Assembly (NCBI GenBank): GCA_029779535.1
Contig: JAKPAG010000101.1
Location: forward strand, 1-61,543
DNA length: 61,543 nt
Origin: Pseudomonadota bacterium
GTDB lineage: Bacteria; Pseudomonadota; Alphaproteobacteria; Sphingomonadales; Sphingomonadaceae
Direction: 5' to 3'
In this document: in pieces, positions 53,030 through 61,516 of the stretch
How the letters are laid out: each line of letters starts with the position of its first letter
Numbering within the stretch: the stretch's first letter is position 1
Position numbers and translations under genes: made by a program
Notes under the pieces: model-generated
The model's input: the letters and a program-made list of their open reading frames with translations, nothing else
What the model was told of the DNA's origin: nothing
Databases searched by the model: none

Positions 53030-53168
53030 CGCGCGGCTGAAACGCGCATTCGGGCCGGGGAGTGCGGGTGTTCGGATCGACACGGGTTGCGTGTTGACCC
53101 CGGCTGCGGAATTGGCAAAGGGCGCAGGTCTGCACATTGGAGCGCGAGTTGCTCCGATGGACATCCCA

Positions 53169-53212
53169 TGATCCCCTGCCGGTAGTATCGCTTACTCCCC
53201 GGCAGGGGATCA
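53169..53212. terminator. 14-bp inverted repeat between hsdR and serine recombinase
   Basis: TGATCCCCTGCCGG (53169-53182) pairs perfectly with CCGGCAGGGGATCA (53199-53212). It lies between convergent genes and is likely a bidirectional transcription barrier, although no T-tract follows. Confidence 0.55.
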
Positions 53213-53225
53213 CCCGAACGTGAAA

Positions 53226-53897
53226 TCAGGCGGGGAGGGGCAGGTCCAGCCGTTTGAGGGCGCGCTGCACGTTGGTCGGGTGCCAGCGACCGCCGCCGGG
53301 GGAGGCAATTCCCTCATCATTCAGCCGAGCTGCGATCTGGCGGACACTGAGGCAGTCGGCGCGCATTGACGCCAGCCGCCCGGCGAGGGGGGCGAGACGC
53401 TCAAGCGCATCGGCCTTGTTTCGTCTGGCAAGTTTCGGCCCGTGTTTTCCCAGTATTGTCCCCTTGGCCTTGGCAGCGGCGAGGGCGGCTTTGGTTCGCT
53501 GCGAGATGATTTCCCCTTCTTTCTCGGCAATCGCTGCATAGAGGTGGAGCTGGAACCGGTCGGCATTGGGCATGTCGGCCACAGCGAAATCGACCCCGGT
53601 TTCCATCAGGCCGGAAACAAAATGCACATTTCGGGCAAGGCGGTCGAGCTTTGCCAAAACCAGCCGGGCCTTCGCGCGCTTCGCCTCGGTAAGGGCTGCA
53701 AGGAGTTGGGGGCGTTTGGCAAGGGCGTTGCTGCCTTTGCCGGTTTCGATCTCGATGTAGCTATCCGTCAACTCCAGTTGAGCGTCTCTAACGTACCGCT
53801 CAACGGCTTCACGCTGGGCGTCCAGTCCGAGCCCGCTTCGACCCTGCCGGTCGGTTGATACGCGCAGATAAGCGATTGCTTTGCCTTTATGTTCCAC
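53226..53897 (-). CDS. Serine recombinase of the resolvase/invertase family
   Basis: A 223-residue protein with the N-terminal resolvase catalytic domain: AIAYLRVSTDRQGRSGLGLDAQ with nucleophile Ser14, LVLAKLDRLARNVHFVSGLME and EKEGEIISQRTKAAL. A C-terminal helix-turn-helix follows (LSVRQIAARLNDEGIASPGGGRWHPTNVQRAL). The GTG at 53897 gives VEHKGKAIAYLRVS with AAGGAG 10 bases upstream; the longer frame crosses the inverted repeat and is not used. It may resolve, invert or move DNA; a 36-bp inverted-repeat site lies just upstream of it. Confidence 0.88.
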   Translation of the reverse strand: MEHKGKAIAYLRVSTDRQGRSGLGLDAQREAVERYVRDAQLELTDSYIEIETGKGSNALAKRPQLLAALTEAKRAKARLVLAKLDRLARNVHFVSGLMETGVDFAVADMPNADRFQLHLYAAIAEKEGEIISQRTKAALAAAKAKGTILGKHGPKLARRNKADALERLAPLAGRLASMRADCLSVRQIAARLNDEGIASPGGGRWHPTNVQRALKRLDLPLPA

Positions 53898-53911
53898 GCT
53901 GTACGCACTCC

Positions 53912-53947
53912 TTGTACACAGACAAACCGAGGTATAACTGTGTACAA
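53912..53947. promoter_or_regulatory. Inverted repeat between divergent recombinase and membrane gene
   Basis: TTGTACACAG (53912-53921) and CTGTGTACAA (53938-53947) are perfect 10-bp arms around 16 bases; an extra TGTAC half-site lies at 53900. It sits 15 bases before the recombinase start. Candidate res/crossover site or operator for both divergent genes. Confidence 0.6.
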
Positions 53948-53983
53948 TTAGCCAAGAGACATTGCGTCTGGCAATGGGTATTT

Positions 53984-54688
53984 GTGAGCGATCAACTGAT
54001 TGGAGCATCATTTGGCATGGTCGGAAGGCGATATATTGGCGGGGTATCGGCGCTCATACTCGGCCCGATTTTCTATGGGTTCCTCTACATACTCATTTCG
54101 CTAAGTTGGGTTTTCGCGATCTTTGCCGTCGCAGCCGGACTGACCGTGGTGATCGCCTTGGTGTTCGAGTTTGGATTGTGGGTATCAAAGTCAATCAGAG
54201 CGAAGCGCAGGAGAGAGCGCCGTGCAAAGATAAGAGGACGGGGTACGGGGGGAGAACCGGTAGTCGCTTCAGAAGCAGAGGTCGTAAATCCGCAAACAAA
54301 TTTCAGGTCGTTGAGTGCTGCTGCCGGGGCGAAGGGTCGAGAAGGCTTAGGGACTTTGTTGGCTCAACAACCATCCTTTCATCCTAGACGGCCATCCATG
54401 CCATTCGATAAGCGGTTTGCTCTAATTGACCGCGATGGCGAGCTGCGCTTCCCGCAAATTATCAACGGGACATTTCAAATCGGCAAAGAGCGAGAGGCCA
54501 TGCCTGCCGACTTGCTTTCATTTGCCCGGGGCGTTTTGGTTGAAAAGAGGGGGGGGCGGTTTACTCGCCCGGATGGAAGTAAGCATGGAATTTTAGGATT
54601 TGGAGGCAAAGCACGTGAGGCAGTGGGTTATGTCCTTGATCCCGCCATCGCCGCCCGCTTGAATGTTCCCGCAAGCGGCGAATTGTGA
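53984..54688 (+). CDS. Island hypothetical membrane protein
   Basis: This 234-residue product (GTG at 53984; an ATG at 54017 is a credible alternative with GGAG upstream) has two adjacent hydrophobic helices (VSALILGPIFYGFLYILISLSWVF and FAVAAGLTVVIALVFEFGLWV), a very basic stretch RAKRRRERRAKIRGRG, and a soluble C-terminal domain (MPFDKRFALIDRDGELRFPQIINGTFQIGKEREAM...GFGGKAREAVGYVLDPAIAARL). I know no family. Base composition is clearly more AT-rich than the flanking chromosome. It diverges from the serine recombinase around a shared inverted repeat. Confidence 0.6.
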   Translation: MSDQLIGASFGMVGRRYIGGVSALILGPIFYGFLYILISLSWVFAIFAVAAGLTVVIALVFEFGLWVSKSIRAKRRRERRAKIRGRGTGGEPVVASEAEVVNPQTNFRSLSAAAGAKGREGLGTLLAQQPSFHPRRPSMPFDKRFALIDRDGELRFPQIINGTFQIGKEREAMPADLLSFARGVLVEKRGGRFTRPDGSKHGILGFGGKAREAVGYVLDPAIAARLNVPASGEL

Positions 54689-54739
54689 TTTCTTACCGAA
54701 CTGCTGATCGAGATTGCCTTTCTCTCGACCGGTGGGGGC

Positions 54740-54772
54740 ATGAGCCGGGGTTTCCCGGCTCATCGCTTTTTT
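54740..54772 (+). terminator. Rho-independent terminator at the island's right end
   Basis: ATGAGCCGGG (54740-54749) pairs perfectly with CCCGGCTCAT (54754-54763), then a short spacer and six Ts. It ends the transcript of the membrane protein gene. Confidence 0.85.
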
Positions 54773-54818
54773 CGGGTCATCTATGGAGGCCCCTTGCGTT
54801 GAGAGAACCGGCGCTCCA

Positions 54819-54834
54819 AGGTTCATTTGAACCT
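54819..54834. promoter_or_regulatory. Right 16-bp palindrome near attR
   Basis: AGGTTCA-TT-TGAACCT, preceded by CCGGCGCTCCA. It matches the left-end site at 43489 in arms, orientation and 5' context and lies 95 bases inside attR. Confidence 0.65.
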
Positions 54835-54928
54835 TGCCAAGGGCATTTGGATGGGTTTTGGGCGGTCTGAGGCGGTCACGGCCTCGGCAGGATTGGCCAA
54901 AATCCGCCATGCTGGAAGTGGACCACCT

Positions 54929-54981
54929 GTTTGTGGTACCGGAGGTCGTGGGTTCGAACCCCATCGATCGCCCCATTTTTC
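54929..54981. repeat. attR: right 53-bp direct repeat of the island
   Basis: An exact copy of 43403-43455, the 3' end of tRNA-His with CATTTTTC. The first 31 bases of the tRNA are missing, so this copy cannot make a tRNA. The stretch from 54689 to 55076 otherwise holds only the terminator and the 16-bp palindrome. Confidence 0.95.
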
Positions 54982-55076
54982 ACTTTCGTCGAAAACTTTG
55001 GGCATAGCTGCGCGGGGCGCGGGCAATGCCCTTGCTCCGCGCTGCGGGCAGTGCCAAAGGGCGCAATCACAAGGCC

Positions 55077-55808
55077 ATGCACGGTTTCGCAAATCCCGCC
55101 CGATTCCTGCGCCTCGCGCGCGGACTGACGATGCCCCTGCTGCTGGCAGGGCTGGTCATCACCGGCCTGTCGCTGGCCTGGGGGCTGGTCGGCGCGCCGG
55201 CCGAACGCCTGCAGGGTGACAGCGTGCGGATCCTGTTCGTCCACGTGCCCGCCGCCTGGCTGGGCATGGGCGGGTGGACCGCTATTGCGGCGGCCAGCCT
55301 GACCGAGCTGGTCTGGCGCCATCCGCTGGCGGGGATCGGCGCGCGGGCGATTGCCCTTCCGGGCGCATTCTTTGCCGCGCTATGCCTGATCACGGGATCG
55401 CTATGGGGCCGTCCGGCCTGGGGCACCTGGTGGGTCTGGGACGGCCGGCTGACCAGCATGCTGGTGCTGCTGTTCCTCTACCTTGCCTATCTCGCCCTGG
55501 CCGATGCCGCCAACCGCGATGGCGATGGCGGATCCCGCATTCCGGCGATCTTCGGGCTGGTGGGTGCGGCCAATATCCCGATCATCCACTATTCCGTGCT
55601 GTGGTGGAATTCGCTCCACCAGCCGCCCAGCATCTCGATGGGCAAGAGCGAGATGGCGCCGGAGTTCCTCTGGGCGCTGCTCGCGGCCACGCTGGGCTTC
55701 TCGTTGCTGTTCGGCGCGGTGGTGCTGATGCGGATGCGCGCGATCCTGGCCGATCAGCAGGCCGAAGCGCGCCTGCGCCGCCGCGCGATGGAGGCAAGCG
55801 ATGTCTGA
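55077..55808 (+). CDS. ccmC: Cytochrome c maturation heme protein CcmC
   Basis: A 243-residue inner-membrane protein with six helices that hands heme to CcmE. The tryptophan-rich heme-binding segment WGTWWVWDGRLTSMLVLLFLY is at about 115-135, with His in FVHVPAAWL and IIHYSVLWWNSLHQ as heme ligands. The ATG at 55077 (MHGFANPARFLRLARG) is chosen; the frame reaches upstream into the attR flank. It is the first gene of the ccm operon after the island. The ccmA and ccmB genes are not in the window. Confidence 0.93.
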   Translation: MHGFANPARFLRLARGLTMPLLLAGLVITGLSLAWGLVGAPAERLQGDSVRILFVHVPAAWLGMGGWTAIAAASLTELVWRHPLAGIGARAIALPGAFFAALCLITGSLWGRPAWGTWWVWDGRLTSMLVLLFLYLAYLALADAANRDGDGGSRIPAIFGLVGAANIPIIHYSVLWWNSLHQPPSISMGKSEMAPEFLWALLAATLGFSLLFGAVVLMRMRAILADQQAEARLRRRAMEASDV

Positions 55809-55941
55809 GGGTCTGGACCACTGGCCGTTCGTCTATGCCGCCTATGCGCTGGGCATTGGCGGAACCTGCGCGCTGATCGCGGCATCGTGGAACGCGATGC
55901 GCCGCGCCGAAGCCCGCCGTGACCGGAGCCGCGAGAGATGA
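55801..55941 (+). CDS. ccmD: Heme exporter protein CcmD
   Basis: A 46-residue single-helix protein (MSEGLDHWPFVYAAYALGIGGTCALIAASW, then RRAEARRDRSRER). CcmD releases holo-CcmE from the CcmABC complex. The hydrophobic helix, basic C-terminus, position between ccmC and ccmE, and overlaps at both ends (8 and 4 bases) all fit. It is short enough to be missed by automatic calling. Confidence 0.85.
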   Translation: MSEGLDHWPFVYAAYALGIGGTCALIAASWNAMRRAEARRDRSRER

Positions 55942-56396
55942 ATCAGCCGATCAAGGCCAAGCACCAGCGCCTGGTGCTGGTGCTCGTTGCGCTGGCCGCG
56001 CTGATCGGCGCGGCCATGCTGGCGGCCTGGGGGCTGCGCAGCCAGGCGAGCTATTTCTATGTGCCCGCCGATATTGCCGCCAATCCGCCCGAGGCGGGCC
56101 GCGCGGTGCGGCTGGGCGGGATGGTCGAGGCCGGCTCGCTCAAGACCGACGCCGATGGGGTGACCACCCGGTTCGTCGTTGGCGATGGCAAGGCGAGGGT
56201 TCCCGTGACGTTCAAGGGTATCCGCCCGGACCTGTTCAAGGAAGGATCGGGCGTGGTCGCCGAAGGCAAGCTGGGGGCGGACGGCACTTTCGTGGCCGAC
56301 AATCTGCTGGCCAAGCATGACGAGAAGTACGTGCCGCGCGAAATGGCGGGGATGACTGCCGAGCAGGCCCGCAAGACGGTGGAAGAAACCCGGTGA
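55938..56396 (+). CDS. ccmE: Periplasmic heme chaperone CcmE
   Basis: The 152-residue membrane-anchored OB-fold chaperone carries heme covalently on His127 in LLAKHDEKYVP, with Tyr131 completing the HxxxY motif. An N-terminal anchor (LVLVLVALAALIGAAMLAAWGL) is followed by SYFYVPADIAA and RFVVGDGKARVPVTFKGIRPDLF. The start overlaps the ccmD stop (ATGA) and the stop overlaps the ccmF GTG. Confidence 0.95.
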   Translation: MNQPIKAKHQRLVLVLVALAALIGAAMLAAWGLRSQASYFYVPADIAANPPEAGRAVRLGGMVEAGSLKTDADGVTTRFVVGDGKARVPVTFKGIRPDLFKEGSGVVAEGKLGADGTFVADNLLAKHDEKYVPREMAGMTAEQARKTVEETR

Positions 56397-58336
56397 TCGC
56401 CAATTTCGGCCTGGCCGCGCTGTGGCTCGCCGCCGCGCTCGCGGCATTGCAATTGCTCGCCGCCAGCCTGGCGCTGACCGGGCGGGGCAGTGCGCTCGGG
56501 GCAATCATTCGCCCGGTTGCGATCACGCAGGGGTTGCTGACCACTCTGGCCTTCATCGCGCTGCTGGTGCTGTTCTGCCAGACGGACCTGTCGGTCAAGC
56601 TGGTCGCGGAAAACAGCCATTCAGCCAAGCCGTTCCTGTACAAGTTCGCCGGAACCTGGGGCAACCACGAAGGTTCGATGCTGCTGTGGGTGACGATCAT
56701 GGGGCTGGCGGGCGGTTTCGTCGCGCTGGTCGAACGGCGCCTGCCGGAACCGACGATGATCGCGACGCTGGCGGGCCAGGCGTTCGTCAGCCTGGGGTTC
56801 TATGCCTTCCTGCTGCTTGCCTCGAACCCGTTCGAGCGGCTCGATCCGGTGCCGGTGGAAGGGCTGGGCCTGAACCCGCTGCTCCAGGATCCGGGCCTCG
56901 CGTTCCATCCGCCCACGCTCTACATCGGCTATGTCGGGCTTTCGATCGCCTTCAGCTTCGCCATTGGCGCGCTTATCACGCGCGAGGTCGGACCGGCCTT
57001 TGCCCGGGCGATGCGGCCGTGGGTGCTGGGTTCGTGGATCTTCCTGACGCTGGGCATCACGGCGGGCTCGTATTGGGCCTATTACGAGCTTGGCTGGGGC
57101 GGCTGGTGGTTCTGGGATCCGGTCGAAAACGCCAGCCTTATGCCGTGGCTGGCGGCAACCGCGCTGCTCCATTCCGCCAGCGTGCTGGCCGCGCGCAACG
57201 CGCTGCGCGCCTGGACGGTGATGCTGGGTGTGGTGGCTTTCTCGATGTCGATGGTCGGGACCTTCCTGGTCCGTTCCGGTATCCTGACCAGCGTTCACGC
57301 CTTTGCAGTCGATCCGACGCGCGGCAGCTTCATCCTGGCCTTGCTGGCGATCAACATCGGCGCGGCCTTGACCCTGTTCGGCCTGCGCGCCGCCAGTGTG
57401 ACCGAGGGCGAACGCTTTGCCCTGACCAGCCGCGAAGGCGCGCTGGTGTTCAACAACGTGATGCTGACCGCGACGCTGGGGATCGTGCTGGTCGGCACGC
57501 TCTATCCGCTGCTGGCGGAAAGCATGGGGCAGAAGGTTTCGGTCGGCCCGCCCTATTTCAACCCGGCGGGCGCCATGTTCGTGGTGCCGATGCTGCTGGT
57601 GCTGGCGGTCGGCCCCTTGCTGCGCTGGCGCAATGACAGCCTGCGCCGGATCCGCCCCGAACTGGTGGTGATCGCCGCGCTGCTGCTGGGCTCGCTGGCG
57701 GCGCTGGCCTTCTTCGGCGTGCCGCTGCTGCCGCTCTTGGGTCTGGCGCTGGCGGCGGTGCTGGCGGTGGCCAGCCTGCTACCGCTGCGCGGGCGCAAGC
57801 TGCGCACGGTCAAGCTGCCGCTGTGGGGCATGGTCGTGGCGCACTTCGGCGTCGCGGTTGCGCTGCTCGGCATGGCCAGCGACAGCGCCTTCACCACCGA
57901 ACGGCTGGTCGCAATGAAAGTGGGCGACAAGGTTGCGGTCGGCCCGTGGGAGCTCAAGCTCGATTCGATCGAACCCGTCGCCGGGCCGAACTGGACCGCG
58001 CTCGAAGCCGCGATCGAGGCCAGCTACCAGGGCGGCAAGCCCGATCTGCTGAAGCCCCAGGCGCGCCAGTTCTGGTCGCCGCCGCAGGCGACCAGCGAAA
58101 GCGCACTCGACACCCGCTGGAACGGGCAGCTCTATGCCGTGCTGGGCGAACAGGCCGAGGACGGGCGCTGGCAGCTGCGGCTGTGGTGGAAGCCGTTCGT
58201 GCCGATGATCTGGTACGGCGGGCTGCTGATCGCGTTGGGCGGGGTGCTGGCGCTGCTGGGCCGCGTGTCGAGCGACCTGCGCCGCCTGATCGCGCGCGAC
58301 AAGATCGCGTACCGCCGGCAGAGGCAGGGCCGATGA
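56393..58336 (+). CDS. ccmF: Heme lyase subunit CcmF
   Basis: A 647-residue polytopic membrane protein with about 14-15 helices that ligates heme to apocytochrome c. Signatures are KFAGTWGNHEGSMLLWVTIMG and the heme-handling WGGWWFWDPVENASLMPWL (about 235-253), and HSASVLAARNALRAWTVML. The GTG start overlaps ccmE and its stop overlaps ccmG. Confidence 0.95.
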   Translation: MIANFGLAALWLAAALAALQLLAASLALTGRGSALGAIIRPVAITQGLLTTLAFIALLVLFCQTDLSVKLVAENSHSAKPFLYKFAGTWGNHEGSMLLWVTIMGLAGGFVALVERRLPEPTMIATLAGQAFVSLGFYAFLLLASNPFERLDPVPVEGLGLNPLLQDPGLAFHPPTLYIGYVGLSIAFSFAIGALITREVGPAFARAMRPWVLGSWIFLTLGITAGSYWAYYELGWGGWWFWDPVENASLMPWLAATALLHSASVLAARNALRAWTVMLGVVAFSMSMVGTFLVRSGILTSVHAFAVDPTRGSFILALLAINIGAALTLFGLRAASVTEGERFALTSREGALVFNNVMLTATLGIVLVGTLYPLLAESMGQKVSVGPPYFNPAGAMFVVPMLLVLAVGPLLRWRNDSLRRIRPELVVIAALLLGSLAALAFFGVPLLPLLGLALAAVLAVASLLPLRGRKLRTVKLPLWGMVVAHFGVAVALLGMASDSAFTTERLVAMKVGDKVAVGPWELKLDSIEPVAGPNWTALEAAIEASYQGGKPDLLKPQARQFWSPPQATSESALDTRWNGQLYAVLGEQAEDGRWQLRLWWKPFVPMIWYGGLLIALGGVLALLGRVSSDLRRLIARDKIAYRRQRQGR

Positions 58337-58884
58337 ACGCGCCCGAAGCCAAACCGGCGCGCTGGGCGATGTGGCTGCCGCTGGTGCTGTTTGCCGGGTT
58401 TGTCGCACTGTTCCTGTCGGGTCTGCTGCGCCCGGGTGAGCGGGAAGTGCGCAGCGCGATGATCGGCAAGCCGCTGCCCGAATTCGACCTGCCTGCCGCT
58501 GTGGCCGACCGGCCGGGCCTGGCCCGCGCCGACATGGTCGGCAGCAAGCCGCGCCTGCTCAACATCTTTGCCAGCTGGTGCGTGCCTTGCGCCGCTGAAG
58601 CGCCGGTGCTGGACCAGCTGCGCCAGGCCGGCGTCGAAGTGCACGGGGTGGCGATCCGCGACAAGCGCGAGGATCTGGACCGGTTCTTTGCCCGCTACGG
58701 CAATCCCTTTGCCCGGGTCGGTGCGGACAATGTCAGCGCGGTGCAGTTCGCGCTGGGTTCGTCCGGCGTGCCGGAAAGCTTCGTGATCGATGCCAGGGGG
58801 ACGATCCGTTACCAGCATATCGGCGAAATCCGGCCGGAACAGGTGCCGATGATCCTTGCCAGGCTGAAGGAGGCCGGACAGTGA
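58333..58884 (+). CDS. ccmG: Periplasmic thiol:disulfide oxidoreductase CcmG/DsbE
   Basis: The 183-residue anchored thioredoxin-like protein reduces the apocytochrome CxxCH motif. An N-terminal helix (WLPLVLFAGFVALFLSGLL) is followed by FASWCVPCAAEAPVL, with active-site Cys83 and Cys86, and SSGVPESFVIDARGTIRYQHIG with the cis-Pro. The ATG lies in the ccmF stop (ATGA). Confidence 0.94.
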   Translation: MNAPEAKPARWAMWLPLVLFAGFVALFLSGLLRPGEREVRSAMIGKPLPEFDLPAAVADRPGLARADMVGSKPRLLNIFASWCVPCAAEAPVLDQLRQAGVEVHGVAIRDKREDLDRFFARYGNPFARVGADNVSAVQFALGSSGVPESFVIDARGTIRYQHIGEIRPEQVPMILARLKEAGQ

Positions 58885-59291
58885 TTCGCGCGCTGTGCCT
58901 GTTGCTGGCCGCCGCCCTGGCCATGCCCGCGCTGGCGCAGGACAAGCTGCCGCCCGCGCCCTACGCCTATACCCAGCTGGCGGATCCCGCGCAGGAGGCA
59001 AAGGCCCACGCGCTGATGCAGACGCTGCGCTGCCTGCAGTGCCAGGGCCAGTCGATTGCCGATTCGGACGCGCCGATTGCCGGAGACATGCGCAGCCAGG
59101 TGCGCCTGCGTATCCAGGCGGGCGAGGATCCCGAAGCGATTCGCGCCTGGCTGATCGAACGCTATGGCGATTACGTCAGCTACAAGCCGGAACTGACCGG
59201 GGCGACCTGGCCGTTGTTCGCCGCGCCGCTGGTGCTGGTTGCACTGGCCTTTGCATTGCTGCGCCGCCGGTTTGGCGGGAAGGGGGCCTGA
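58881..59291 (+). CDS. ccmH: Cytochrome c maturation protein CcmH (CcmL-type)
   Basis: A 136-residue exported protein with signal peptide (MIRALCLLLAAALAMPALA), the thiol motif LRCLQCQGQSIADSDA (Cys51 and Cys54) and a C-terminal anchor helix (WPLFAAPLVLVALAFALLRRR). It hands apocytochrome thiols to CcmF. It is the short form lacking the TPR domain of the E. coli fusion; that domain is the next gene. GTG start, overlapping ccmG. Confidence 0.94.
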   Translation: MIRALCLLLAAALAMPALAQDKLPPAPYAYTQLADPAQEAKAHALMQTLRCLQCQGQSIADSDAPIAGDMRSQVRLRIQAGEDPEAIRAWLIERYGDYVSYKPELTGATWPLFAAPLVLVALAFALLRRRFGGKGA

Positions 59292-59941
59292 TGGGCTGGA
59301 TAATCGCACTGGGCCTGGCCGTGGCGGCCTTTGCGCTGCTCGTGCTGGCGTTCAAGGCGCCGCGTGGCGGCTGGGAAGCGATTGGCGCGGCTTTGCTGCT
59401 TGGCATTGCCGGGTTCGCCTGGCAGGCCCGCCCGGCGCAGCCCGGCGCGCCCAAGCTGGCGCAGGAAGCCAAGCCCAAGGACGCGGCCGCGCTGGTCGCC
59501 GCGCGGCAGGAACTTGCCAAGCAGAGCGGGCAGATGCCCAACAGCTGGATGGTGATTGCCGATGCCTTTGCCCGCAACGGCCAGTTCGGCGATGCGGCGG
59601 GCGTGGTGCTGGGCGCGGTGGAAAAGGACCCGAACAACGCCGATGCCTGGCTGGCGCTGGCCAACAACCTGGTCGGCCATGCCGAAGGCAACCTGACCCC
59701 GGCGGCGCAATATGCCTATACCCGCGCGCAGCAGGCCGATCCCGAACATCCCGGCCCGGCGTTCTTCCTGGGGCTGGCCTTGGCCGGCAGCGGCAAGCTG
59801 GATGAAGGCCGGGCGATGTGGGCCGCCTTGCTGGCCCGGGCGCCGAAGGACGCGCCGTGGCGTGCCGACCTCGAACAGCGGCTGGCCCGGCTCGATGCAT
59901 TCATCGCGGCCCAGGCGGCGCCGGATGGTTCAAGGCCTTGA
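59291..59941 (+). CDS. ccmI: TPR-containing cytochrome c maturation protein CcmI-like
   Basis: A 216-residue protein with two N-terminal helices (MGWIIALGLAVAAFALLVLAF and WEAIGAALLLGIAGFAWQA) and TPR-like repeats from about 75 onward (WMVIADAFARNGQFGDAAGVVLGAVEKDPNNADAWLALANNLVG; PGPAFFLGLALAGSGKLDEGRAMWAALLARAP). CcmI binds apocytochrome c and presents it to CcmFH. It is shorter than typical CcmI (about 350-420 residues), keeping the core TPRs. The ATG overlaps the ccmH stop (TGATG). It is the last gene of the operon. Confidence 0.85.
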   Translation: MGWIIALGLAVAAFALLVLAFKAPRGGWEAIGAALLLGIAGFAWQARPAQPGAPKLAQEAKPKDAAALVAARQELAKQSGQMPNSWMVIADAFARNGQFGDAAGVVLGAVEKDPNNADAWLALANNLVGHAEGNLTPAAQYAYTRAQQADPEHPGPAFFLGLALAGSGKLDEGRAMWAALLARAPKDAPWRADLEQRLARLDAFIAAQAAPDGSRP

Positions 59942-60037
59942 ACCTGTTGCCGGTATCGGGCGGCGCTGCTAATCGCGGCTCTTTCCCGATCAATCGGCGG
60001 GAAGCTTCATGCGTGATTCCAAGGGGCGCAGCAGGGC

Positions 60038-61516
60038 ATGAGTGAACCGGTCCAAGGGGCAGTTGCCGACAGCGCCAGCGCCGAATCGCAATCCGGCCAC
60101 GGTCACCATCACGGCGGTCTGGCCGCGCTGGCGGTAGGCGCGATCGGCGTAGTGTTCGGCGATATCGGTACCAGCCCGCTGTACGCGATGCGCGACACCT
60201 TTGCCGGGCATCACAAGCTGCCGCTCGATCAGTTGCACCTGTTCGGCATCATCAGCCTGATGTTCTGGTCGATGATGGTGATCGTGACGCTGAAATACGT
60301 CACCATCATCATGCGCGCCGACAACAAGGGCGAGGGCGGCTCGCTCGCGCTGCTGGCGCTGATCAACCAGAACGTCTCGGGCAAGTCTTGGTCGACCGGG
60401 ATCGTGCTGCTGGGGGTCTTCGCCACGGCGCTGTTCTATGGCGATTCGATGATTACCCCGGCGGTGTCGGTGCTGGGCGCGATCGAAGGGGTCGCGGTCT
60501 ACAACCCGGCGATGGAACGCTGGGTGGTGCCGCTGGTGGTCGGCATCCTGGTGTTCCTGTTCATGATCCAGAGCCGCGGCACGGCCAAGGTCGCCCGGCT
60601 GTTCGGCCCGGTGATGCTGGTCTATTTCGGGGTCATCGCCACGCTGGGGGTGATCAGCGTGATCCAGACCCCCGGCGTGATCTGGGCGCTGAGCCCGCAT
60701 TACGCCGCGAACATGTTCATCGCCGATCCGTTCCGCGGTTTCCTGGCGATGGGCTCGGCGGTGCTGGCGGTGACCGGGGCCGAAGCGCTCTATGCCGACA
60801 TGGGCCATTTCGGCCGCAACCCGATCCGCGTGTCATGGCTGTTCATCGTCCTGCCGGCGCTGGTCTGCAATTACCTGGGGCAGGCGGCGCTGCTGTCGCG
60901 CAATCCCTTGGCGCTGCAAAGCCCGTTCTATTTCCTCGCCCCTGACTGGTTCCAGTGGCCGCTGTTGCTGATCGCCAGCGCCGCGGCGGTGATCGCGTCG
61001 CAGGCGGTGATCACCGGGGCCTTCTCGGTCACCCAGCAGGCGATCCAGCTGGGCTTCATCCCGCGCATGTCGATCAAGTACACCAGCGTCAACGCCGGGC
61101 AGATCTATATCCCGGTGATCAACACCGCGCTGATGATCGCCGTGATCCTGCTGGTGCTGATGTTCCAGAAGAGCTCGAACCTGACCGCCGCCTATGGCAT
61201 CGCGGTGACCGGCGCCATGGCGATCGACAACGTGCTGCTGGCGGTGGTGCTGTTCAGCATGTGGAAGTGGAAGCCGTACCTGTCGGTGCCGCTGCTGGCG
61301 CTGTTCTTCGCGCTCGACGCGGCTTACCTCGCGGCCAACTTCACCAAGATTCCCGATGGCGGCTGGGTGCCGCTGGCAATGGGCCTGGTGATCTTCACAC
61401 TGCTGACCACCTGGTCACGCGGGCGCGCGCTGATGCGGCAGAACATGGCCGAAGGGTCGATCCCGATGGAAGTCTTCGCCAAGAGCGCGGGCCAGCGGTT
61501 CCGCTTACCAGGCTGA
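60038..61516 (+). CDS. kup: Potassium uptake protein Kup, shortened C-terminus
   Basis: The frame gives 492 residues of the KUP/HAK transporter: a His-rich start ([37 protein letters not shown]), [33 protein letters not shown], and about 12 membrane helices up to [25 protein letters not shown]. Full-length Kup proteins are about 620-640 residues. Here the match ends near AKSA at about residue 483, then GQRFRLPG and a TGA, 27 bases from the window end. The cytoplasmic C-terminal domain is therefore missing: premature stop, frameshift or an assembly edge cannot be told apart. Confidence 0.85.
   Translation: MSEPVQGAVADSASAESQSGHGHHHGGLAALAVGAIGVVFGDIGTSPLYAMRDTFAGHHKLPLDQLHLFGIISLMFWSMMVIVTLKYVTIIMRADNKGEGGSLALLALINQNVSGKSWSTGIVLLGVFATALFYGDSMITPAVSVLGAIEGVAVYNPAMERWVVPLVVGILVFLFMIQSRGTAKVARLFGPVMLVYFGVIATLGVISVIQTPGVIWALSPHYAANMFIADPFRGFLAMGSAVLAVTGAEALYADMGHFGRNPIRVSWLFIVLPALVCNYLGQAALLSRNPLALQSPFYFLAPDWFQWPLLLIASAAAVIASQAVITGAFSVTQQAIQLGFIPRMSIKYTSVNAGQIYIPVINTALMIAVILLVLMFQKSSNLTAAYGIAVTGAMAIDNVLLAVVLFSMWKWKPYLSVPLLALFFALDAAYLAANFTKIPDGGWVPLAMGLVIFTLLTTWSRGRALMRQNMAEGSIPMEVFAKSAGQRFRLPG

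Larger units (their letters stand above)
43403..54981. mobile_element. Integrative island at tRNA-His carrying a type I restriction system
   Basis: The 11.6-kb segment between the two 53-bp repeats holds a tyrosine integrase next to the tRNA, an XRE regulator, three unknown genes, hsdM-hsdS-hsdR, a serine recombinase and an unknown membrane protein, and ends in a terminator and the second repeat. No phage structural, replication or conjugation genes are visible, so it is an integrative (possibly mobilisable) defence island and not a prophage. Parts of it (43.6-46 kb, the hsdS recognition domains, 53.9-54.7 kb) look less GC-rich than the flanks. Confidence 0.93.

Noticed and set aside
43403..54981. 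Prophage
   Set aside because: No capsid, tail, terminase, lysis or replication genes; only integrase, recombinase and restriction genes.
54901..54985. A second tRNA-His gene at the island's right end
   Set aside because: Only the 3' 47 bases of the tRNA are present; acceptor 5' strand and D-arm are missing, so it is attR only.
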